Shown in pieces: positions 51,349-59,429 of a stretch of 64,000 nt of DNA. The stretch comes from Lachnospiraceae bacterium. GTDB lineage: Bacteria > Bacillota_A > Clostridia > Lachnospirales > Lachnospiraceae. The stretch covers positions 1-64,000 of the forward strand of contig JAFWYN010000015.1 of the NCBI GenBank assembly GCA_017522685.1, written 5' to 3'. Made by a program: the position numbers and the translations under genes. Each line of letters opens with the position of its first letter. The stretch's first letter is position 1. The notes beneath the pieces were generated by a model. It did not search any database. It was given only the letters and a program-made list of their open reading frames with translations, and was not told where the DNA came from.

Positions 51349-52671
51349 ATGAAAGAAACTATAATTCAATTTGGCGAAGGCGGCTTTTTAAGAAGCTTTG
51401 CCGATGTATTTGTACATAAAATGAATGAGCAGGGTTTATATGATGGCAAGGTGGTTGTGGTACAGCCCATTGCAAAAGGTCTCATCCCTGTACTGAATGA
51501 ACAGAAGGGCGTATATCACCAGTTCCTGCGTGGTATCGAAGAGGGAGAAGTCATCAATGATTGTATCAAGGTTACTTCCATTTCCCGCGGCGTGGACCCG
51601 TATACGGATTTTGAAGAATATCTGAAGCTGGCTCACAACCCGGATATGCATGTGGTTATTTCCAATACCACGGAGGCGGGAATCGAATATCTCGGAACGG
51701 AAAGCATCACGGACGCACCTCCCAAGTCTTTCCCGGCCAAGTTGACCGTACTTTTGTATGAAAGATTTCAGGCAGGGCTACCCGGATTTATCATTCTTTC
51801 CTGTGAACTCATAGACAATAACGGCAAGGAACTTTTGGACTGCGTGCTGAAGTATGCTAAACTTTGGGAATTGCCGGAAGACTTTATGACCTGGGTGCAG
51901 GAAGAGAATCATTTTTGCAATACTTTGGTGGATCGTATCTGCACCGGCTATCCCAAGGATGAGGTGGCAGAGTTGACCGCCCGACTGGGAGAGGAAGATA
52001 AGCTTATGAATACGGCGGAAATCTTCCACCTTTGGGTCATCGAAGGGGATTTTGAGAAGGAGTTTCCTTTACAGGCAGCAGGTGTGAATGTGATCTGGAC
52101 TCCTGATGTAAAGCCCTATAAGAAGCGTAAGGTGCGTATCTTAAACGGCGGACACACTTCCATGGTACTGGCAGCCAGATTGTATGGCTTGTCCACTGTA
52201 AAGGAATGCCTGGATGACGAACTGGTCAATGCTTTTTTACATAAGACCATTTTTGAGGAAATCATTCCTACCCTGGGTAATACACAGGAAGACATTACCT
52301 TCGGTAACGCAGTGCTGGAGCGCTTTGCCAATCCTTTTGTAAAGCATCAGCTTTTGAGTATCGCACTAAATTCCGTAAGTAAATTTAAGGCAAGAGTATT
52401 GCCCACCATTTTGGAATATTATGAGGCAAACGGAGTGCTGCCTAAGTGTATGACCTTCTCTCTGGCGGCATTGATAGCTTTCTATCGTACGGACGAAGCC
52501 AATGACGGCGAAGACATCATGGCATTTATGAAGACTGCTTCCGCAGAAGATATCCTAAAGCAGGAAGGCTACTGGGGCAGGGACTTAAGCTTTATGCTTC
52601 CTGAGGTGGAGAAGTACCTGACACTTATGCAGGAGAAGGGCATGGAGCAGGCGTTTCGACAACTTTTGTAG
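51349..52671 (+). CDS. uxaB: Tagaturonate reductase
   Basis: 440 residues (E. coli UxaB has 483). Mannitol dehydrogenase superfamily. Segments shared with UxaB: IIQFGEGGFLRSF, VISNTTEAGIEYLG, FCNTLVDRICTGYP, the catalytic-lysine region KPYKKRKVRILNGGHTS, and FVKHQLLSIALNSVSKFKARVLP. Reduces D-tagaturonate to D-altronate with NADH, thereby regenerating the NAD+ used by the previous enzyme. Twelve bases after the LgoD-like gene and 37 before uxaA. AAAGGA precedes the ATG. Confidence 0.92.
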   Translation: MKETIIQFGEGGFLRSFADVFVHKMNEQGLYDGKVVVVQPIAKGLIPVLNEQKGVYHQFLRGIEEGEVINDCIKVTSISRGVDPYTDFEEYLKLAHNPDMHVVISNTTEAGIEYLGTESITDAPPKSFPAKLTVLLYERFQAGLPGFIILSCELIDNNGKELLDCVLKYAKLWELPEDFMTWVQEENHFCNTLVDRICTGYPKDEVAELTARLGEEDKLMNTAEIFHLWVIEGDFEKEFPLQAAGVNVIWTPDVKPYKKRKVRILNGGHTSMVLAARLYGLSTVKECLDDELVNAFLHKTIFEEIIPTLGNTQEDITFGNAVLERFANPFVKHQLLSIALNSVSKFKARVLPTILEYYEANGVLPKCMTFSLAALIAFYRTDEANDGEDIMAFMKTASAEDILKQEGYWGRDLSFMLPEVEKYLTLMQEKGMEQAFRQLL

Positions 52672-52708
52672 TTGTTACAGGAAGTGGATTGTATGAAGGA
52701 GAAAGAAT

Positions 52709-54085
52709 ATGAAGCAACTACAAATTCATGCATTAGATAATGTGGCAGTGGATGTGGAGACCGGTCACAAGGTGGCGCTGAAGGATATTCCCAAGGGGAG
52801 CAACGTGATCAAATACGGCTTCCCCATTGGTCATGCCACAAAGGATATCAAGGCGGGAGAATCGGTGCATATCCACAATGTGAAAACCAATCTGGGTGAA
52901 AAGCTTACCTACACCTATGAACCGGTACGGTATGAGTTGCCGCAGCCGCAAAGGAAAACCATCCTTGCCTATGTAAGAGAAAATGGCGACATCGGCATCC
53001 GCAATGATATTTGGATTGTGAATACAGTGGGCTGTGTAAACAAGGTGGCTGAGAAGCTGGCAAGCCTGACAGGAGCTTTTTCTTTTCCGCACCCTTATGG
53101 CTGTTCCCAGCTGGGGGATGACCATAAGCTGACACAACTGATATTGAAAGGTCTCATACAACATCCCAATGCAGGAGGAGTACTGGTACTGGGACTGGGC
53201 TGTGAGAATAATCATATTGCTTCCTTAAAGGAGATATTAGGAGAGGTAAATCCACACAGGGTGAAGTTTTTGAACACCCAGGATTGTGAGGATGAAATCA
53301 CCGAGGGTGTGAAACTCATAGAGGAACTGAAGGCCTATGCAGATACTTTTGAAAGGCAGCCGGTACCGGTTTCCAAACTGAAGGTAGGTTTAAAATGCGG
53401 CGGCTCCGATGGCTTTTCCGGTATTACCGCCAATCCATTAATAGGACAGTTTTCCGATTTGCTGATAGCAGCCGGCGGCAGTACGGTACTTACAGAGGTG
53501 CCGGAAATGTTCGGGGCGGAAACCATCCTTATGAATCGTTGTAAGGATGAGGCTACCTTCGAAAAGACTGTGAAACTTATCAACGACTTTAAGGATTACT
53601 ATATCCGCCACAACCAGGTGATTTACGAGAATCCCTCCCCGGGCAACAAAGCCGGCGGTATTACCACCCTGGAGGAAAAGTCCCTGGGCTGTACCCAGAA
53701 GGGTGGCATGGCACCCGTGGTGGATGTGTTGGATTACGGAGATAGGGTGGAGAAAAACGGACTGAACCTGTTATACGGTCCCGGAAATGATATGGTGGCT
53801 GTGACCAATCTGGTGGCATCGGGCTGTCATATGGTACTTTTTTCCACGGGAAGAGGTACCCCTTTGGGAGGACCGGTACCCACCGTAAAAATCGCTACCA
53901 ATCAGACACTGGCAGAGAAAAAACGAAACTGGATAGACTTTAATGCAGCTCCCATGCTGGAAGGAAAGAATCTGTCAGAAGACTTGTTTCAATATGTAAT
54001 GGATGTGGCGAATGGCCTGGAAACCGCCAATGAACGGGAAGGCTATAGAGAAATAGCCATATTTAAGGATGGGGTGACACTTTGA
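52709..54085 (+). CDS. uxaA: Altronate dehydratase
   Basis: 458 residues. N-terminal SAF domain (1-~95, NVAVDVETGHKVALKDI) and C-terminal galactarate/altronate dehydratase domain with NTVGCVN, FPHPYGCSQLGDD, GLGCENN, LKCGGSDGFSGITANP and STGRGTPLGGP. It uses iron to remove water from D-altronate, giving 2-keto-3-deoxy-D-gluconate. UxaA relatives can act on other sugar acids (L-fuconate in the Campylobacter fucose cluster, as I recall), so context matters: uxaB directly upstream supports altronate. It overlaps the lactonase gene by four bases. Confidence 0.9.
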   Translation: MKQLQIHALDNVAVDVETGHKVALKDIPKGSNVIKYGFPIGHATKDIKAGESVHIHNVKTNLGEKLTYTYEPVRYELPQPQRKTILAYVRENGDIGIRNDIWIVNTVGCVNKVAEKLASLTGAFSFPHPYGCSQLGDDHKLTQLILKGLIQHPNAGGVLVLGLGCENNHIASLKEILGEVNPHRVKFLNTQDCEDEITEGVKLIEELKAYADTFERQPVPVSKLKVGLKCGGSDGFSGITANPLIGQFSDLLIAAGGSTVLTEVPEMFGAETILMNRCKDEATFEKTVKLINDFKDYYIRHNQVIYENPSPGNKAGGITTLEEKSLGCTQKGGMAPVVDVLDYGDRVEKNGLNLLYGPGNDMVAVTNLVASGCHMVLFSTGRGTPLGGPVPTVKIATNQTLAEKKRNWIDFNAAPMLEGKNLSEDLFQYVMDVANGLETANEREGYREIAIFKDGVTL

Positions 54086-54963
54086 GTAAATATGTGATAA
54101 TCGATGCACATTTGCATCTTTGGAAAAAACAACAGGGTATGGTAAACGGCAGACCCGTAGTGGGTGTAGGAGACGGCAAAAGCGATTTTGGAGGAGAAGT
54201 CCGCCAGATGATGCCCCCTTACATGAATGATGATGAAAATACCGTGGAGCGCTTGATCGCCAACATGAATTATGCCTGTGTGAATGGTTGCGTGGTGACC
54301 CAGGAGTATATTGACGGCAATCAGGATGCGTATCTTTTGGAGTCCAAGGACAAATTCTCGGACCGAATCAAAATCTGCTCTCTTTATGAGGAAAAACCCT
54401 CCTTCCTTTTAGAGGGAGCAGATGGCGTAAAAATCTGTGCGGGTCGCCTTCAGGACAAGGATTTAAAGAAATTATTGCCTGTTTTCAAAGAAATCGAAAG
54501 GGCCGGAAAGTTCCTGTCCATTGACTTGGCAGACGGAGACGAACAGGTGGAGGATATGGAGTATCTGATTGAAAGATGTCCGGATTTAAAGATTGCCATC
54601 GGACATTTCGGCATGGTAACTACTCCCGGCTGGCAGAAGCAGATCGCCCTGGCCAAGCATAAAAATGTGTATATAGAAAGCGGTGGTCTGACCTGGTTGT
54701 TTCATAAAGAATTTTACCCCTACCCTTCCGCCATTGATGCGATTTTAGAGGCAAGGGATATCTGCGGTATGGACAAGCTGATGTGGGGCAGTGATTATCC
54801 CCGCACCATGACGGACATCACCTACATCATGGCAGTGCGTTTTATCGCAGAATCAGACAAGCTTACAGATGCTGAAAGACGCGCCTTTCTGGGAGAGAAT
54901 GCCGTGAAGTTTTATGGCTTCGGTGAGATGGTGCCCATGAAGGCGATAGCGAATATGTTGTAA
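54082..54963 (+). CDS. Amidohydrolase-family sugar lactonase (COG3618 type)
   Basis: 293 residues. Amidohydrolase_2 barrel: DAHLHLW (His10, His12), GHFGM with His175, and WGSDYPRT with Asp238, the metal and catalytic residues of the family. COG3618 members characterised so far hydrolyse L-fucono-, L-rhamnono- and L-galactono-lactones. Starts with TTG inside the stop of uxaA (TTGA), so translation is coupled. In this operon it would open the lactone made by the first gene to L-galactonate. A 4-sulfomuconolactonase-like or imidazolone role is unlikely in this setting. Confidence 0.82.
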   Translation: MSKYVIIDAHLHLWKKQQGMVNGRPVVGVGDGKSDFGGEVRQMMPPYMNDDENTVERLIANMNYACVNGCVVTQEYIDGNQDAYLLESKDKFSDRIKICSLYEEKPSFLLEGADGVKICAGRLQDKDLKKLLPVFKEIERAGKFLSIDLADGDEQVEDMEYLIERCPDLKIAIGHFGMVTTPGWQKQIALAKHKNVYIESGGLTWLFHKEFYPYPSAIDAILEARDICGMDKLMWGSDYPRTMTDITYIMAVRFIAESDKLTDAERRAFLGENAVKFYGFGEMVPMKAIANML

Positions 54964-55124
54964 TAAGCGGACTTACGGGGAAGTGTTGTCATCTGCATAA
55001 TATCTGTCATATATGAACCGGCTTAAGATGATTATTGCAAAGGGGATAAGCTTATGTTAACATGACAAGTGTGTATGTGTACATTAACAGATTAAACAAA
55101 TGATAGGGAAAAGGAGATTAGTTT

Positions 55125-55742
55125 ATGGAAGAAAAGAAAGAGGACAAGAAATTTTTTATTGGTTTAGGAATTCTAATGGTGGCAGTGGTAATAGTGGCAT
55201 GGCTCTATTCCAGAAGTGTGGTACATCCGCAGGTTACCATTAATGGAAAAGAGCTGCATACCGGTATGACGGTAGGAGAGTTGGTGGAAGAGGGCTTATC
55301 AATAAGTTATTCTTCCTCCGGAAAGAAAGCTTTGAATATAGCGACAGAAGCGAAGGTGCCGGGGGAGAAGTATACGACTACTCCTTATTATATCATGTCA
55401 AAAGGTGAAGCCACAGATGTATGCTTCAGAGTATATAATAGTGATGTGAATGCTTGTTCTTTTAGGGAGAGTAAGATTTATTCCTTTAATTATCATGCAG
55501 GCGCTAATTCCGGAAAAAGTAAAGTGTTGATAAATGGTATTGATTTTAGAGGAATGAGTAAGGAAGAAGCAGTGGAGGCTTTTGAAGAGCTGGGTGTGAA
55601 GTTTGATAAAGATGATAAAGAAGAGTTCTTAAATGGTGAGAAAGGTATTGTAATTGGTAAATCAGGAGATTTTCATTTTACCCTGGAAACGGATTATGAA
55701 AAAAAGGTAATAGAGTTTGTAGAGGTAAAACTTAGAGTTTAG
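55125..55742 (+). CDS. Membrane-anchored protein of unknown function
   Basis: 205 residues. A charged start, one membrane helix (about 10-27), then an extracellular body with a first domain (VTINGKELHTGMTVGELVEEGL) and a second repeat-like part (VLINGIDFRGMSKEEAVEAFEELGVKF), both of the form strand-turn-helix with a conserved Gly. The two halves may be a duplicated fold. No catalytic residues seen. AAAGGAG precedes the ATG. It lies between the sugar operon and fucU, with which it may be transcribed. Confidence 0.6.
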   Translation: MEEKKEDKKFFIGLGILMVAVVIVAWLYSRSVVHPQVTINGKELHTGMTVGELVEEGLSISYSSSGKKALNIATEAKVPGEKYTTTPYYIMSKGEATDVCFRVYNSDVNACSFRESKIYSFNYHAGANSGKSKVLINGIDFRGMSKEEAVEAFEELGVKFDKDDKEEFLNGEKGIVIGKSGDFHFTLETDYEKKVIEFVEVKLRV

Positions 55743-55785
55743 TCCGGAATACAACATCATTCAGATAAACAAACGAAAAAAAGCT

Positions 55786-55814
55786 CCTGTTATAGAACGG
55801 TTATAGGAGGACGA
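55786..55814 (+). promoter_or_regulatory. Hairpin that covers the fucU ribosome binding site
   Basis: CTCCTGT (from about 55782) pairs with ATAGGAG that contains the AGGAGG site for the gene at 55819, with a GAACGG-centred loop. In RNA form this would hide the ribosome site. Confidence 0.4.
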
Positions 55815-55818
55815 AATT

Positions 55819-56259
55819 ATGTTAAAAGGAATATCACCCTTACTTTCCCCCATGCTGTTAAAGGTACTTTGTGAAATGGGGCACGGGGATACTATTGTAA
55901 TTGCAGATGGCAATTTTCCGGCAGAGACTATGGGAAAGGAAGGTATTGTAATCCGCATGGATGGTCATGGAGTGCCGGAGATTCTGGAGGCTATTTTAGC
56001 AGTTTTTCCTCTTGACCAATATGTGGAAAAACCTGTATACTTGATGGAGAGAGTGCCGGGGGACAATGCGGACATTTCTATCTGGAAGACTTATGAGGAA
56101 TTGATTTTAAAAACAGAAGAACGCGGTGTGCGTGTTATCGACAAGTTGGAGCGCTTTGCTTTTTACGAAGAAGCGAAGAAAGCTTATGCGGTAATTGCTA
56201 CCTCGGAAACCAGTCAGTATGCTAATGTCATATTGAAAAAGGGGTGCGTGCTCTTGTAA
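55819..56259 (+). CDS. RbsD/FucU family sugar mutarotase
   Basis: 146 residues. FucU family: MLKGISPLLSPMLLKVLCEMGHGDTIVIAD opening (given in part: LLSPMLLKVLCEMGHGD), DGHGVPEILEAIL, and the C-terminal ERFAFYEEAKKAYAVIATSE with the catalytic Tyr and the ETSQYANVILKKG end. FucU speeds the alpha/beta anomer exchange of L-fucose; RbsD acts on ribose. The length and the H-D, E-R-F-x-F-Y pattern favour FucU. L-galactose is 6-hydroxy L-fucose and the predicted L-galactose operon is 0.86 kb upstream, so it may supply the right anomer to the dehydrogenase. Confidence 0.85.
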   Translation: MLKGISPLLSPMLLKVLCEMGHGDTIVIADGNFPAETMGKEGIVIRMDGHGVPEILEAILAVFPLDQYVEKPVYLMERVPGDNADISIWKTYEELILKTEERGVRVIDKLERFAFYEEAKKAYAVIATSETSQYANVILKKGCVLL

Positions 56260-56281
56260 ACAAAAGAAAGGGGGAAATATA

Positions 56282-56566
56282 ATGGAAAAATATCCGGGAC
56301 ATCCAATTCTTACATTTTTACAAAATATGTTTTTAATCATAAGTGTGTTTGGTTTTGCTTTTTGTGCTTATTCGATTGCTTGTCTGTTTTGGCTTAAGCC
56401 GGATAATATGAATGTGGAGTTTACGACCAAGACGGCAATTGTTTTGGGAATTGCGTTTGTAGTATGTTGCCCGCTTACCATTATTGTAAGTAGAAAGGGC
56501 AGAAGTTTAGTAGCAAAAGAAAAACCTAAGAAACAATTTAGGGATTTACGAGAGGAGAATATGTAG
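56282..56566 (+). CDS. Small two-helix membrane protein
   Basis: 94 residues. Two hydrophobic helices (about 12-35 and 48-66) and a basic C-terminal tail (KGRSLVAKEKPKKQFRDLREE). No family recognised. AAAGGGGGA precedes the ATG; the next gene starts two bases after its stop, so the two are co-expressed. Confidence 0.6.
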   Translation: MEKYPGHPILTFLQNMFLIISVFGFAFCAYSIACLFWLKPDNMNVEFTTKTAIVLGIAFVVCCPLTIIVSRKGRSLVAKEKPKKQFRDLREENM

Positions 56567-56568
56567 TT

Positions 56569-57042
56569 ATGGTAGTAGGAATTATAGTAGTTGTTGCAAT
56601 TGTTGCAATTATGGTTTGGGCAATTATGTTTGATAAGAAGAGATCTGCTCAATTTGAGGAGAAAGTAGATCAGCTGTTTGAAGGTAAAAAGGTGTATGGT
56701 AATGATACTATATTCATTACGGATGATAATGAATTGGTTATCAGATATCATAGTGCAGGTGTAAGTGGTTATAAGTTGTTTAAATCGGCTGAAGTTAAGT
56801 ACATAATGAGTTGCTGGAATCCTGTGGATAAAATCTGGTATATAAATCTTTATAATGAGAAGAAAAAGTTTGTAGTGGGTGAAGATCATAAATCTACTAA
56901 AAAGAATCCGCTTAAAGCGAAAGCCAGTTTTCAAGGAAAATCAGAAAATGTGGAATTTGTTGAACTGCTTATGAAGTTTGCTCCTGAGGCACAGTTGGTA
57001 GGAATGTCCTTTAAAGAGTACAAGGGTGGAGCGAAGCAATAA
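56569..57042 (+). CDS. Membrane-anchored protein of unknown function
   Basis: 157 residues. N-terminal membrane helix (2-20), then a mixed beta/alpha cytoplasmic or exposed domain: KKVYGNDTIFITDDNELVIRYHS, YKLFKSAEVKYIMSCW, WYINLYNEKKKFVVG. The pattern is like a PH-like/bPH fold, but this is a guess. Paired with the preceding two-helix protein. Ends at a hairpin with T-run. Confidence 0.55.
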   Translation: MVVGIIVVVAIVAIMVWAIMFDKKRSAQFEEKVDQLFEGKKVYGNDTIFITDDNELVIRYHSAGVSGYKLFKSAEVKYIMSCWNPVDKIWYINLYNEKKKFVVGEDHKSTKKNPLKAKASFQGKSENVEFVELLMKFAPEAQLVGMSFKEYKGGAKQ

Positions 57043-57050
57043 GAAATATG

Positions 57051-57087
57051 ACATGCATGGCTATGGAATGTAGCTATGCATGTTTTT
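57051..57087 (+). terminator. Terminator after the membrane protein pair
   Basis: ACATGCATGGCTA (57051-57063) pairs with TAGCTATGCATGT (57071-57083), followed by five T. Confidence 0.75.
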
Positions 57088-57106
57088 GGATAAAGGAGGT
57101 TTGCCT

Positions 57107-57361
57107 ATGTTTGATTTCCTAAAAAGCAGTAAGCATGGTGGTTTAGAAGTGTATCTGGAGCGCATTCAGATGAATATGGAGAATAATTACAAGGATGCGG
57201 CACAGATGAATCTGAATGAGATGGAAGAGCTGTTTAAACAGCTGTCAGAGACCGGCAAGCTGAATGACAAGCAGAAGGAACGGTATGAAAGCCAAATTCA
57301 TTCCTTGCGGATTCGTATGAAAAATTTTACCCATAAGGACCAGAAGCCCTATTGGACTTAA
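57107..57361 (+). CDS. Small helical protein of unknown function
   Basis: 84 residues, all predicted helix and charged: VYLERIQMNMENNYKDAAQ, MNLNEMEELFKQLSETGKL, QKERYESQIHSLRIRMKNF. It may be a short helical bundle or coiled coil. AAAGGAGG precedes the ATG at 57107; an ATG at 57080 is in the preceding terminator and is rejected. Family not recognised. Ends at a bidirectional hairpin. Confidence 0.65.
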   Translation: MFDFLKSSKHGGLEVYLERIQMNMENNYKDAAQMNLNEMEELFKQLSETGKLNDKQKERYESQIHSLRIRMKNFTHKDQKPYWT

Positions 57362-57377
57362 TACATAGTGATAAAAA

Positions 57378-57408
57378 AGACCGGATATTGCATCCGGTCT
57401 ATTTTTAT
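57378..57408. terminator. Bidirectional terminator
   Basis: AGACCGGAT (57378-57386) pairs with ATCCGGTCT (57392-57400); T-rich on the right and A-rich on the left, so it serves both convergent genes. Confidence 0.85.
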
Positions 57409-57417
57409 TCAGCTTTA

Positions 57418-58341
57418 TTATTCGGCATCAGGAAGGAATTTTTTAGGGTCCCAATCGTCATCAAAATAAAATTCCTCATAACACATATTTACTATTTCAT
57501 CATCTTCTTCAACTCCGAAAGAAATAATCATGAAAGACTCAGTTTCTTCCTCTTCCAATTGTTGGTATGCATCCTCCATTGCTAAAAGTAATAAAAGGTC
57601 TTCCTCTAATGAGTTGGAATATCTTTCAAAAATAACTTCTAATTGTTCATAGGTCTGGCAGGTTTTGAAATAATCCGCGTAGAAACGTGTGCCAAATGCT
57701 TGATAATGAGGGGCAAATTTCATCAAAATTCCGCCCACATTTTGTTTGGGAGAATATTCATACTCTTTGAATTCTTCCAATTGCTCTTCGTAAGCAGAGA
57801 AATCAAGAGGCTTTCCGTTTACAAAAACAGCTGTGTATGCGTAATCACCCCTGGTTTGTAAGGGGGAGTCTGTTTCAATAAAAGTTTTTGTATCCAGTTT
57901 CTTTTCTGCATCTTCTGCGGATGCTATGCCAAAATTGGAAATAATCTCGTTGTCTTCCATATCATACAGATAAAATACTTTAGAGATTAGGTTGCCGTGT
58001 TCGTCTATCATCTCCTCTGCTATATCGGGATGGAATCTGCCGGTTCGGTCTCTTTCCTCTCCAAAAATATCACCTGCGTTTAGTAAGCCGCCGGATCCTT
58101 TAATATATTTACCTTCCTCGTCATACAATTGATAACTTCCTGAGGGACGACCTATCTTAATATCATCCTCGACCATTTTTCCTACTACTTTTTGAAAATC
58201 CTCTGACAGGTCATATTTCTGTCCTTCCACAGTAATTATGTTTGGTTGTTTCTTTCCGAAGAATAAAAATGCTATAATACCACCGGCGATACACAATATC
58301 AGTATCAGTATGAGTAAGGCGATCTTTGTTTTTTTCTTCAT
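57418..58341 (-). CDS. Membrane-anchored protein of unknown function, acidic
   Basis: 307 residues. Lysine-rich start, membrane helix (about 7-28), then an extracellular, Glu/Asp-rich domain (IITVEGQKYDLSEDFQKVVG opening; SYQLYDEEGKYIKGSGG; FIETDSPLQTRGDYAYTAVFVNGKPLDF). The opening strand-turn-helix recalls the gene at 55125. No family recognised. GGGGGA precedes the ATG. Stands alone on the minus strand between convergent and divergent neighbours. Confidence 0.6.
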   Translation of the reverse strand: MKKKTKIALLILILILCIAGGIIAFLFFGKKQPNIITVEGQKYDLSEDFQKVVGKMVEDDIKIGRPSGSYQLYDEEGKYIKGSGGLLNAGDIFGEERDRTGRFHPDIAEEMIDEHGNLISKVFYLYDMEDNEIISNFGIASAEDAEKKLDTKTFIETDSPLQTRGDYAYTAVFVNGKPLDFSAYEEQLEEFKEYEYSPKQNVGGILMKFAPHYQAFGTRFYADYFKTCQTYEQLEVIFERYSNSLEEDLLLLLAMEDAYQQLEEEETESFMIISFGVEEDDEIVNMCYEEFYFDDDWDPKKFLPDAE

Positions 58342-58497
58342 AATATGTTCCCCCGTTTCTTTTAAGAAAGTAGTTTATCCTGCTAAAGCATAACATTATA
58401 TTTGTAAAAAAGCAAACAGAAGTAAATATTTACAAATGATAAGCTGATGTGCCATAATGACTAATGGAATATTTGATATAGAATTGGAGTAGTAGGT

Positions 58498-59355
58498 ATG
58501 AATAAACAAAGACAAGCCAAATTAATGCTAAGCTTATCCATGATTATATTCGGTACCATAGGGGTGTTTTCCAGAAGTATTGCCGTAACTTCGGGAGAGC
58601 TTGCATTATACAGAGCTATCCTGGCGGCAGTGCTGATCGGCGGATATTTTCTGATTACGGGAAAGAAGATTGATTTTAAGTCGATTCAAAAGGAATTGTG
58701 GCTTTTGTTACTTTCCGGTATGGCAATGGGTGTGAACTGGATTTTGTTGTTTGAAGCCTATAAGCATACTACCATTTCCATAGCGACCTTGAGTTATTAT
58801 TTTGCGCCGGTGATTGTGATGCTGGTTTGCCCCATATTGTTTCGTGAGAAGATTACGAAAAAGCAGTTGCTTTGTTTTGTAATGTCTACGGCAGGTTTGG
58901 TGCTTATCATCGGATTTGATGGCGGAGGCGGTAGTAACCATTTTTTAGGAATCCTACTGGGACTGGGGGCTGCGGTGTTTTATGCTACCGTAATTCTTCT
59001 TAACAAATTCATTAAAAATGTGGAAGGAATCCACAGAACTTTTTTACAATTTCTGGCAGCTGTTGTGATTTTAATACCCTATGTGTTAATTACCGGCGAT
59101 TTACAGATTGGAGAATTAAACCTCAAGGGCTGGATTTGCCTTTTGACAGTGGGTCTGATACATACCGGAATTACTTATTGTATGTATTTTACGGCTATGA
59201 AGGAGCTGAAGGGACAGGAGGTTGCTATTTTAAGCTATCTGGATCCTTTGGTGGCAGTGGTCATATCTTTCTTTATCCTGGGAGAACCTATGACAATCTG
59301 GCAAATGCTGGGCGGTATATTAATTCTTGGCTTTACCTTATGGAACGAAAAGTGA
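58498..59355 (+). CDS. EamA family (DMT) transporter
   Basis: 285 residues with ten hydrophobic helices forming two EamA repeats: MIIFGTIGVFSRSIAV to the first GLVLIIGFDGG, then LGAAVFYATVILLNKFI to SYLDPLVAVVISFFILGEP. Drug/metabolite superfamily members of this kind export amino acids or related metabolites; substrate unknown. GGAGTAG precedes the ATG. It lies 75 bases before livK but livK has its own promoter. Confidence 0.9.
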   Translation: MNKQRQAKLMLSLSMIIFGTIGVFSRSIAVTSGELALYRAILAAVLIGGYFLITGKKIDFKSIQKELWLLLLSGMAMGVNWILLFEAYKHTTISIATLSYYFAPVIVMLVCPILFREKITKKQLLCFVMSTAGLVLIIGFDGGGGSNHFLGILLGLGAAVFYATVILLNKFIKNVEGIHRTFLQFLAAVVILIPYVLITGDLQIGELNLKGWICLLTVGLIHTGITYCMYFTAMKELKGQEVAILSYLDPLVAVVISFFILGEPMTIWQMLGGILILGFTLWNEK

Positions 59356-59362
59356 GAAAATG

Positions 59363-59391
59363 TTGACAAAAACAAGGCTTTAGGTTAATAT
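59363..59391 (+). promoter_or_regulatory. Promoter of livK
   Basis: TTGACA (59363-59368) and TAATAT (59386-59391), 17 bases apart; an overlapping TATAAT (59389-59394) is at 20. Confidence 0.65.
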
Positions 59392-59429
59392 AATTCGCAA
59401 GTAACAAAATCTAATAGGAGGATAATATT

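Noticed and set aside
51349..54085. Simple galacturonate operon (uxaB-uxaA)
   Set aside because: Not excluded, but uxaC is absent and three operon genes (two dehydrogenases and a lactonase) would be unexplained; the L-galactose reading uses all five.
49109..56259. Oxidative L-fucose pathway
   Set aside because: Lactonase, UxaA-type dehydratase and FucU would fit, but UxaB and the LgoD-like enzyme have no place in that route, and no keto-deoxyfuconate aldolase is present.
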